In this document: in pieces, positions 11,801 to 23,800 of the stretch
How positions within the stretch are numbered: position 1 is the stretch's first letter
Layout of the letters: every line of letters begins with the position of its first letter
From: Vanessa cardui
Taxonomy: Eukaryota > Arthropoda > Insecta > Lepidoptera > Nymphalidae
Direction of reading: 5' to 3'
DNA: 64,000 bases
Assembly: GCF_905220365.1 (NCBI RefSeq)
Contig: NC_061127.1
Location: 7,440,001-7,504,000, forward strand
Notes under the pieces: model-generated
What the model was told of the DNA's origin: nothing
Databases searched by the model: none
The model's input: only the letters and a program-made list of their open reading frames with translations
Program-made: the position numbers and the translations under genes

Positions 11801-14800
11801 TTATTACTAAATTTAAATGGGATCACCCTTGAGGTCACGCCGAAAAAAGATTTGTTCAAATCGGTTCATAATTGGCGGAGTTATCGCGTAACAAACATAG
11901 AAGAAAAAACATACGGGTCGAATTGAGAACATCCTCCTTTTTTTGAAGTCGGTTGAAAATGAAGCTCAATCAATCGATCAAAACTCAAGTAATAATGACC
12001 AATGACAATGCAATAACTTTTTACTATAGTCTGTTCGCGTTAAGAATGCAGTGAGTTGTCATTGTTTACCGGCTTTACTCCGCCCCCTGACCAATCAAAT
12101 CTTTTCAAAGGGTGAAGGTGTATGCATATTTGTGTTAAAATTCCAACAAATTATACTTGTTTTAAAAACTAAGTATAATTAATTTAAAAAATACACATTA
12201 AAATAAAAATCGAATCGGGGTGTTTAATCAAAAAAAATCTTAACACTATATACAATCGTTTGCGAATCTTCCCATCGCGATGTAGAAATTTACATATTTT
12301 AACATAACGTCATCTAGTAGCTATAGGTTACATTAATTATTACGTGTACAGCTTGAATAAATTAAATATAAATATATAAATAAACAAAATTTAAATTATA
12401 AAAATAAAAATATCAGTTAATAATAACTTAAATGTGAACTTGTCTTTGTAATTTGAAAAGATTTGATTGGTCAAAGGGGGCGGAGTAAGGCCGGTAAACA
12501 ATGACAACTCACTGCATTCTGAACGCGAACAGACTATAGTATCCTACCACTCCTGGCTAGGATACTAACAAAATAAAAAGGCTGGTTGCCTCTGTACCGT
12601 TCTTCTAAAAAATGATACTAAAAGAAAGGCCCGAAACAACTAGTAGCCTAAAGTTTAAGTAGCAATCTATATTGGTTAGCGAAGGTTTTTAAATTAGTAA
12701 TACTGATTTCAGATACTATCAACCGAAATCCCAGAACCCTCGGCTTAAAGTGGGCGGCGGTCAGCTGATCCAGCACAGCACGCCGGTTGTGGAGCTGCGA
12801 GCGCCGTTCATCCAGACGCACATGGGCCCCGCGCGCCTGCGAGCTTTCCACCGCCCCGCACTCCGCAAGCTCTCCTACGGCGCCATCGCCGCGCACGGAG
12901 CGCACCCTGTACAACCGCTGCTCAAGCACATCAAGAAGAAGGCTAAGGTAAGGTGGTCGAGTGGTGTGTACACCGGTTTTCATGGGTACGCTACTCCAAA
13001 GTCCCGGGTTCGATTCCCGAGTCGATGTAGAAAATTCATTAGTTTTCTATGTTGTCTTGGGTCTGGGTGTTTGTGGTACCGTCGTTACGTCTGATTTTCC
13101 ATAACACAAGTGCTTCAGCTACTTACATTGGGATCAGAGTAATGTATGTGATGGTGTCCCATACAAAAATAAAAAAAATATTTTCAGAAATATAATTGAT
13201 GATAATAGGCTATTTGATAATGCGAAAAATAAATTGTGAATTATTGTAATCAGTGTATATTATGAGTTTACAAATGGTTATTTACTGACGAAACTTGAAA
13301 ATAATACTTAATTTATTCAAAAATCATAAAATAAAAATGCATTTTTTCAAACGTTTGTCACGTGACACAAAACGCTCCTGATTAGCCGGGCTTATGATGC
13401 TTTCTTGTAAACCTTGCTTTTCTACTATATGTACCACAGATTAAAATACAAGCAAGTGACGTCACCGACCCCATTGCAGCGCCATATTGTCCGAGTAGCG
13501 TTTTCGCGCGCTATTTAAATATGGATTTTTTAAAATGATATTTTTCGGCAAATATGTACTAGAAATTAAAAAAATCAACTTTTACTGAGTTCCGTAACCT
13601 CTACTAAAAAATATAAAATGGATTTTAAAAATCAGTCAAATAGCCTATTATAATATATGTAAAATTTATCCTTTTACAAAAAACAACTTTAAATGCCCAT
13701 ACATTTATAAGAATTTCCTGTAAATGACACGTTTAATTGTTAGAATTCTTTCACTGGTTTGCTACTGCTTTGGGATAGTTTTTTGTGAAATATTAAGGTG
13801 CCATTCTTGGCACCGACGGTTCAAAAAATAATAGACAACATATTTTTTTGGTATCATTGCTATTTACACAGTACCAAGCTCTTTTTTTAATATAGTAGAG
13901 GTAAGCTTTTGGGGTTGTTGTAAAATGAATATTACGTTTAAATTAAAGGTTCTATTTTATATTACAGCAACGTGAAGCGGAACGTCTGGCTTCTGGTGGG
14001 GGTGACGTGTTCTTCATGAGAACACCTGAGGATCTGAGTGGCAGAGATGGCGAACTCATTCTGGTAGAGTTCTGCGAGGAACATCCGCCCCTCATCAGCC
14101 AAGTCGGGATGTGTACTAAGATCAAGAACTATTATAAACGAACGGCCACCAAGGTTTGTAAAGTGTTAATTTATTTTGTGTTATTAGTATATCTAGTGCC
14201 TGTTTTTACACTGCATCTTTGATCTATGGGCGTGCTTTAAAATATGCAAATTGCGGCACAATGGTTCAGGATAGGATATATCGATACTTTTACAACAAAT
14301 CACATACAGGATGTGTGTAATTAAGCCGGCGTCTTAAGTCTTTTAGGACGTGTGGGATTTGTGTTTATAACTCATCCCATGCTTGATCAAGGAAAAGGTC
14401 GATTTTTTACTACTGAGCTAAGATCTCCCCTCCCTTTGAGCAGCGTTTTTAGTTATTGTAACACGAAACACAAATTAAAATGTTTTCTTTTAAGACAAAT
14501 TGCACTGGACAGTCAAAAGGGTTAATACTTTATACAGGCTCACTAACACAGTAGTAGCAATGCTCGAAATTAATGAACGAATTAGAATTACTAATATTCG
14601 TATTTACCCTTCTTTTTAAGCATGTCATAGTGTTATAGTTATAGTGTTCATAGTGTTAAGAGTGGGAGTGAAAGAGTGGGAGTGGTTCACTTGGTGGTAG
14701 GGCTTTGTGCAAGCCCATCTGGGTAGGTACCACCCACTAACCAGTTATTCTACCGCCAAATAACAGTACTCAGTATTGTTGTGTTCCGGTTTGAAGGGTG

Positions 14801-17800
14801 AGTGAGCCAGTATAACTACAGACACAAGGGACATAACATCTTAGTTCCCAAGGCTGGCGGCACATTGACAATGTAAGGAATAGTTAATATTTCTTGCAGC
14901 GTCATTGTCTATAGGTGATGGTGACTACTTACCATCAGGTGGCCCGTATGCTCGTCCGCCAACCTATACCATAAAAAAAAGAGTGGGAAGAGTAATAGCC
15001 AAAAGTTTTGACACTACGACTTTTTACATCCATAAAATATTTATTTACAAATGTATTGAACCGAGATGGCCCAGTGGTTAGAACTCGTGCATCTTAACCG
15101 ATGATTTCGGGATTTAAACCCAGGCAAGCACCACTGTGTATATGTGCTTAATTTATGTTTATAATTCATCTCGTGTTCAGCGGTGAAGGAAAACATCGTG
15201 AGGAAACCTGCATGTGTCTAATTTCATTGAAATTCTGACACATGTGCATTCCACCAACCCGCATTGGAACAGCGTGGTGGAATATGTTCCAAGCCCTCTC
15301 CTAAATGAGAGATGAGGCCATTAGCCCAGCAGTGGGAAATTTACAGGCTGTTACTTTACTTTTAAATGTATTGAATATTTCCAGGACAGCGGTCCGAAGC
15401 CTCTGAAGTACGGCGAGATTGCGTACGCGCACACGTCGCCGTTTCTCGGCATCCTGCCGCCAGGCGCCACGCAGTCCGTCGTAGAGAACAATATGTACCG
15501 CGCGCCCATATACGAGCACGCCGTGCAAATCACAGACTTCCTCGTCATACGAACCAAGTGAGCTGAGCCATAATGTTGTATTAAATTTTCGCGATTATTA
15601 CACATTTAAATAAAACTAGTTATAACGGATTTTTTTAATCGCGTATATTAATTATTTTGGTCTTAGTCTACCCGTGACCACGATGTAAAGTGCTCGAAAC
15701 GTCAAAAATAATTAATATACGCGATTAAAAAATCCGTTATAACTAGTTTTATTTAAATAAGCTAAGCCATCTACATAAACCAAGCTAAGTGGACCATATT
15801 AATATGCATTTATAGGAATACAACCTCCGTGGTCGAGTAGTGTGTGCACCGGTTTTCATGGGTACGCCACTCCGAGGTCCCGGGTTCGATTCCCGGCTGA
15901 GGCGATGTTGAAAAGTTTATTAGTTATCCTATGTTGTCTTGGGTCTGGGTGTTTATGGTACCGTTGTTACTTCTGATTTTCGACAGCACAAGTGCTTTAG
16001 TTACATACATTGGGATCAGAGTAATGTATGTGTTGTTGACTCCAAATTTCCGATAACAACATAACTAAAATTCATAATCACTTATACATGTATATATGAT
16101 TTATTATCCATTGAAAGTTAAAGTTGTTCAAAGTATTAAACATTGTTGATACAAAAAATTGTTTGCTTCAAATTTCATCGATTTAGTTTATCTGTGTATG
16201 AATAATTGTATTTCGTTACAGGCAGGCGTATTACATACGTGAAGTAGACGCTTTATTCGTGGCCGGTCAAGAATGCCCTTTGTATGAGGTACCGGGACCG
16301 AATTCGAAAAGAGCTAATAATTTTGTTCGGGATTTCCTACAGGTAAAAAACATAAAACATTTTTTTAAAGCTTATTACTATTTTTGGCTAAAATTTCCTA
16401 ATGCTAATTCATAAATGTCCCAAGCTAGAGAAATAATTCCTTTCCACAGTAGTTAGTTTTAAAGCATATTCTTCTATTATTTGTGTTGACATATCTTTTT
16501 GTGAATTTTGCCATACGTGCAGATGTCCTTATATTACAGTTTTATTCTTTACAATGAAAAAAATAATTAAAACTTAGTACTAGAAACAATTATTGTAGTG
16601 TTCGTTGTTTAAAATCAGCTTGTTATTTTAACATCAGTATTTCTCATACAGTTTAATTTATTTTATTCTAAAAAAATGGATACAATAATTTAAAATTGTC
16701 TTAAAGATATATGGACACTGAATAAATCATGATAAAACTATAATATGACTATGTTTTTTTAAGGTTTTCATATACAGGCTGTTCTGGAAGTCACCCGACA
16801 ATCCGCGTCGTATAAAAATGGACGATATCAAAAGAGCCTTTCCTTCTCACTCGGAGAGTTCAATCCGTAAACGTCTAAAGCTATGTGCGGATTTCAAACG
16901 TACGGGATGTGATTCTAATTGGTAGGTATTGTGTTGATTATATACATTATTAGTAAGTGTTGTTTGCAATTTCATAATTAATCTGAATTAATTTATAATG
17001 ATTAATATTTTTTCATAATTTATTTTATATGTTCATAGCAACAAAATGTCACGAATATATTGTAAAATTAATAAAACGAATATTGTAACAAGTGGCCCAT
17101 CGTCTATTGCTACTGGTACCTAAAAGGACCAATTCAAAGTAACCAAGGCAACCAAACAGATTGTAAGGGGTGACGATAAATATTTCCAGTATAGAAAGCA
17201 ACCTTTTTGCTATTCCAAACTATAAGTTATATGTGTGCCAAATTTCACTTCGATCCGCCCAGCCTTTTATCGTAATTGAATAACAAATATCCATCCAAAC
17301 TTTCGTATTTATAATATTATCTTATACATTTAAAACAACCAGTACGTAAAAGATTGTGATAATTTATTTAATTTTTTCAGGTGGGTAATCAAACCTGATT
17401 TCCGATTGCCATCTGAGGAGGAGATTCGTGCGATGGTATCGCCGGAGCAGTGTTGTGCGTACTTCAGCATGGCGGCTGCGGAACAGAGGCTTAAAGATGC
17501 GGGCTACGGAGAGAAGTTCATATTCACGCCGCAGGAGGACGACGACGAGGAAATGCAGTTAAAGATGGATGACGAGGTATTGCATAGAATTTGTAGTACT
17601 TATAGGTATGCAGTAAGGACTGAATATTCAATAACCGAAAGAATAAAAGCAATTTTTCAATATTCAGGTACCAATCTAATGGTTATCTGTAGATTTTAGT
17701 CACTAACTTCACTGTTATCTTGTATGTGTGAGCGAGAAACAAACATATGGTACAAAGTGTGTTAGAATAGGACAGCAAAAGCTTTGATTTTCGTTTATTT

Positions 17801-20800
17801 GACGTTTAAAAGAAGTTTCTTTTCTCGGAATTCGTTTTGTGTGGGGCTTTCGTGTTATGTTTTTTGGTATTCTTTCAGCGTTTCGGTATTCTTTCAAGAA
17901 AAGAAAAGAGCGCCACAGTAGACTTGATAATTATTTACGAGTAGAAATTTTTGTTAGTTTAGTCAACAAGCACTGTGTAAAATCCAAAAAATACTACTGT
18001 AATACTGAATTTTAATGGATCAGGCTATATCCACCAATGATTGTTCAGATTGACCATTGATAAAAAATTAAGCGTTTCTGAAAATTCTCCGTGTAAAATA
18101 TAATTCCAACAAACAACAACAACAGGCTGTAACTTCCCACTGTTGGGCTAAAGGCCTCCTCTCCCTATGAGGAGAAGGTTCCACCACGCTGTTCCAATGC
18201 GGTTTGGTGGAATACACATGTGGCAGAATTTCTATGAAATTTGTCTCATGCAGGTTTCCTCACGATGTTTTACTTCACCGCTGAGCACGAGATGAATTAT
18301 AAAAACAAATTAAGCACATGCTTGCCTGGGTTTGAACCCGCAATCGTCGGTTAAGATGCAAGCGTTCTAACCACTGGGCCATCTCGACTCTATATATCGA
18401 ATATAATTAAATATATTGAAATATGATTTAATTTAAGGTAAAAGTGGCTCCATGGAACACGACGCGCGCGTACATACAAGCGATGCGCGGCAAGTGCCTC
18501 CTGCAGCTGACCGGGCCCGCCGACCCCACGGGCTGCGGCGAGGGGTTCTCGTACGTGCGCGTGCCCAACAAGCCCACTCAGCAACCCAATGAGGAGCAGC
18601 AGCCCAAGAGAACCGTGACCGGAACTGATGCTGATTTGAGGCGACTCAGCTTGAACAACGCTAAGGCACTGTTGAGGAAGTTCGGTGTGCCCGAAGAGGA
18701 GGTAAAATAACAAAAAAGACGTGTGACACTCGGGGACTGCCGCGTTAAAGCTATTGCATAGTATTTTTTATCAACTTATGAAATTATAATTATTTATTTA
18801 TTTTATTTATGCAGTATTTCTTTTTCTTTGATATTAATTCAAGTTACACTTTTTGATCGTGGTGACCGATAAGAAAACAATTTTTTTCTTTTATTACATA
18901 AATAAAAAGTTAATATTGTTTAAAATATTTTTATTATGTTGCAATACATGTGGGTTTTATCTTATAGTAGCTGTTGGTTATTAAGGAGTATTTACCAATG
19001 AAACTATAGGTTAATGATAACTGAAATAAGAAACATAAGTTTGCGAGTTTCGTCGTACAATACGTCTAATCGCACGCACACAACGCCGTATCGAAAACTG
19101 CCGAACTGAAACGACGTTAGACGATGCACGGCCCGTCGGAGTGCGGAGCGTGAGGTTTTTTCGTTACGGAATTTCTGGATTCGGTCCCCGCGCTCAAGGC
19201 CCGCGATAGAAGCTATGCAATAGCTTAAAAACCACCTTAATATTAATATACAAAATAATAAACTTTACTCAAGCAGGCTTTTACAAAAATATTTGAATTC
19301 AATGAATTATTTTACAGAATTATACCTACTACCAGTTTAGTACAAAGTATATTAACGGATCGGTGATCGACAGAGATTAAAAATATTTCCTTCCACAGAT
19401 TAAAAAACTATCTCGATGGGAAGTTATCGATGTAGTAAGAACTTTATCAACGGAAAAAGCAAAGGCTGGTGAAGAGGGTATGACGAAATTCTCAAGAGGA
19501 AATAGATTTTCCATAGCTGAGCACCAAGAAAGGTTCAATTATTTACTATACTTATGGTTTATTTTTATTTTTTTTAATTTGATGTGAAGAGTCGTCCCTT
19601 AAGCTTGATTAATAAGCATATGTGTATATTGCTTTCTGTTTAATTTTTCTTTAAAACATTGAAGTAAATTACTGGTAGGCGCCCACGGCTTCGCTCTCAT
19701 TTTTACTGAATTTATATGTGCACATTTTTTTATAATTTTTGTCTCTGTCTGTCTGCTTGTTCCGGCTAATCTCTGGAATGGCTGGATGGATTTTGAAGGG
19801 CATGTTATTGGTAGATAGCTGATGTAATGGGGAGTAACATAGGCTACAACAATTGATTTATTTTTTAAATTCAAACGCGCACTAGCCGCGGCCAAATCTA
19901 GTTTTGATTGATACTACGTAACGCAACTTATATTTTTAAATAATAAACAATAATAATCGGTATTTCATAGATACAAAGAAGAGTGCCAGCGAATATTCGA
20001 ACTACAGAACCGTGTACTGCAAAGCACAGAAGTGTTAAGTACAGACGAAGCCGAAAGTTCAGTGAGCGAGGAATCAGATTTGGAAGAGATGGGCAAAAAT
20101 CTTGAAAATATGTTGGCCAATAAGAAAACTACGGAACAGGTAAAAACTATATTTAAAGAATACTTTAAAATATATTTTTCAAACAATTGTCTTAGTAATT
20201 CATGCTTTATTAAAATTGCCACCTGGAATGTTTTATTAAGGAAATTAACGATTTTCTTTGGTGATTTACTTTAATTAATAAGGAATGAGATTTTTATTAA
20301 TGATATTTTATTTTCATGGATTTTTCTTTGTTCTTTGTAATGTGTCTTAACTATATTATAACAATATATCGCATTAAGAAGGGATAGATATTTGTTTGTT
20401 CAAAAGTCATTAGCTTTAAAGGCGGTTATTGAAACTTACTATCAAGCACATTCGTTTGCTTTCTTAAAATAAATTTAAAAATATATATTGTAAAGTGTCT
20501 ACTTTATATTATAGTTAACAATGGAAAGAGAAGAAGCTGAGAGAGCAGAGTTAAGAAAAATGATTCTGGGACAATCAGAAAAGAAGCCTCAAATCAATCA
20601 AAATGATCAACAGAATGCTTCAAATCAAGGTATACACTGCACTTCCTTACTGATTATTTTCATGCATCTGTTTTTTTATGGTATAGGTTGGCGGACGAGC
20701 ATATGGGCCACCTGATGGTAAGTGGTCACCATCACCCATAAACAATGACGCTGTAGGAAATATTAACTATTCCTTACATCGTCAAATTGCTACCAACCTT

Positions 20801-23800
20801 GGGAACTAAGATGTTATGTCCCTTGTGCCTGTAGTTGCATTGGCTCACTCACCCTTCAGACCGGAACACAACAATACTGAGTATTGTTATTTGGCGGTAG
20901 AATAACTGATGAGTGGTACCTATCCAGACGGGCTTGCACAAAGTCCCACCACCAAGTAATTTTAAATTTAATTTTGTTGAAAAAAAGCAATTTCTATTCT
21001 GTATTTGTAATTCTTCAAACACGAATATCAATAATATGCAAGTATATAGGAGAAATCCTATTTTATATTCTGTCCATAACGGTTTATAAGGATTATTTTA
21101 CCTTGAATTTTCTTTACGTAATTAATGTTAATTATTTAATTTTCTCTAGGTCGTGTTCTTCGTATAGTCCGAACATTCCGTAACGCGTCCGGCCAGCGGT
21201 ACACTCGCGTTGAGTTAGTACGGAAAGCGGCGGTCATAGAGGCTTATACAAAGATACGATCAACTAAGGATGACGCTTTCATACGACAGTTTGCTACAAT
21301 GGATGAGACGCAAAAAGAAGAGATGAAGAGGGAAAAAAGAAGGATTCAGGTAACAACTTAGCTTAAAAGCTTCATCAAAAGTATAACACCTCGCCTCATT
21401 GCCTCCACTGGTGACAGGAGGGCTGGTTCGTTTTTTGCCCAGAGGATCGGAATTGCGATTCAACGGGGAAATGCTGCTAGCATTCTTGCCACCATTCCAC
21501 GTGGTCAAGATTAATACAGTAATTAGTTTTAGTTCATATTTTTATATATATATTTAAGCATTTAATGTTGTTAATTCTTATGTCATTTAATACACTTATA
21601 ACAATAATAATAAAAAAAACTTAGCTAACAGGGTATTAATATTAAATGACATATTATTAAAATGAACTATCGACCTCATAGTTTAGTTGTATCTATGGTT
21701 TTTGAAAACTGAAATTGATAAAAAAGTGTAATTATTTATATCCTTAAAGATAAGCCTGTTAAAATTATGTAATTATTTAGATGCTCAAAGATAACCCATT
21801 GTCGTTAGGTTTTTTTCTTTAGCCTGTATTCTTATAGATATTATATACTAATCATTAGAATATATTTTTTTGTAGGAACAATTGAGGCGCATTAAGAGAA
21901 ATCAAGAAAGAGAAAGATTGGCAGGAAATGTGTCCGTACCGTCAACGCCTATTCCAGGGAGTAAGATTATTGCTTGTTTTAGTTTTGAAGAAACCACTAA
22001 ATATATCAGAGATATACTAAATATTATTATTACATAATCAAAATTTTGTGTGAAACATTGTAATGATTTCATGATGATTTCAGTCTTGGGGATCGTTCTC
22101 GAAAGAAGGACTATCGAAATTTTATTTATGAGAACATTTTTTTCAGATATAACAGTGTCGACAATGTCGGATATAGTTCCTACCTCGCCTGGATTGATTC
22201 CATTGGGTCAAATAAAGCAAGAACCAGACCTACATACGCCGTCTCGCCGACGCGCAAAGTTGAAACCAGATTTGAAGTTGAAGGTAACAATACATATAAC
22301 CTAATTATAGATTACAACAATAAACTTTATTTATAAAAATAAATCTAATGTAAAAAGGATTTATTTTTGTCTCTTGAGATTATAATCTTTAACTAAACAT
22401 ACATTTTATAATATATCGGGTTTTACTCACAAGTTTTCTTTGTACTTATAGTTATTAAAACATCGTATTTTGATTTCGTGCTTTCACTATATAAACAATA
22501 AAACTATATGCATATAATTTAGTTTCAAGTATATCCAGTTCTATAAAACGAGCGTCGTCAGTTTGTACTTGAAAGAAGTATGCAGACAGTGTATTTACTC
22601 TTACTATTTGTTTCTTCAGCAATGTGTACACTGATTATAATAATATAATATAGCGAAAGTAATGTTATATTCTGAGTGTCACGATTACTTCAAGTAGAAC
22701 ACAGCGTGCACAAAAAGAAACAATCAACATCTTAACCTAATTTGTAAATGATTTAAGTGTAATGTGACGACCTCCATGGTCGAGTGGTGTGTACACCGGT
22801 TTTCATGGGTACGCCACACTGAGGTCCCGGGTTCGATTCCCGGCCGAGTCGATGTAGATTACCATTAGTTTTCTACGTTGTCTTGGGTCTGGGTGTTTCT
22901 GGTACTATCGTTACTTCTGATTTCCATAACACAAGTGCTTCAGCTACATTGGTATCAGAGTAATATACGTGATGCTGTCTCATATTTAATATATTAAAAG
23001 AAGAAAGAAAGAAAGAATTTTTATTTGTAAGCATCGTTTTGATACATCAGTGACATAAACAATACAACAAAAAAAAAAAAAAAACAAAAACTTAAAATAA
23101 CAATACAATTAAATAATATCTAAGAAAGATTTTAAAAAGAGGCATAAATAAATAAAAGGGAAATCACTCAGCATTTGCTGTCGTCCTAGGAATTTCACAC
23201 ACAAAAAAAAAAAAAAGTTAACGATTTAAATTATATAGTTTTTTTTTTTTTCCTATACTTAAATTAAAATACGATTCATACTATGTGTGAAATTCGCAAA
23301 GACGGCAGCACTGATTTTCAGTGATCACCTTATTTCCGTACGTCAAGTGAACGACATTGACAATAGTCCACTATTATGTCGTGTTATATTATCGTTATAA
23401 TGGAATAATGAATTAAGTGTGATGTATTAATCGATATCGACGTGTGGGTAGTGCGGCGCGTGCGGGCAGGTGGGCCACATGCGCACGAACAAGGCGTGTC
23501 CGCTGTACACGGGCGGCGGCGCGCTGTCGCCCGAGCACGACGAGCCGCCGCCCGAGCCAGAGGACATTGACCTCGGCTACGTCGAGGGCACCAAGCTCAC
23601 TCTGCCCTCCAAGCTCATCAAGGTAGTAATTCGAACACATATACTGCTATATATTTTTTTTATATATTATTTATTATAGATTACGTATATATATCAGTGT
23701 GGGCCACGTCTCCCAAGAAGACGATAATAATGATTTCCAGCGAAGATCTGCTGATGTTTAGTATAAAATATATAAAACGCCAAAATGTAATTGAATGTAA

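Noticed and set aside
12648..12983. Minus-strand 111-codon frame over TAF1 exon 11
   Set aside because: It is the shadow of a GC-rich coding exon; the plus frame matches TAF1 throughout.
12951..13025. SINE-C heads look like tRNA genes
   Set aside because: A and B boxes are present, but no cloverleaf with a paired acceptor stem can be closed, and the same sequence recurs four times with one long body. It is a tRNA-derived SINE.
23413..23640. Overlapping Arg/Ala-rich frames on both strands at the zinc-knuckle exon
   Set aside because: These are frame shadows of exon 24, which is GC-rich. Only one frame encodes CGACGQVGHM.
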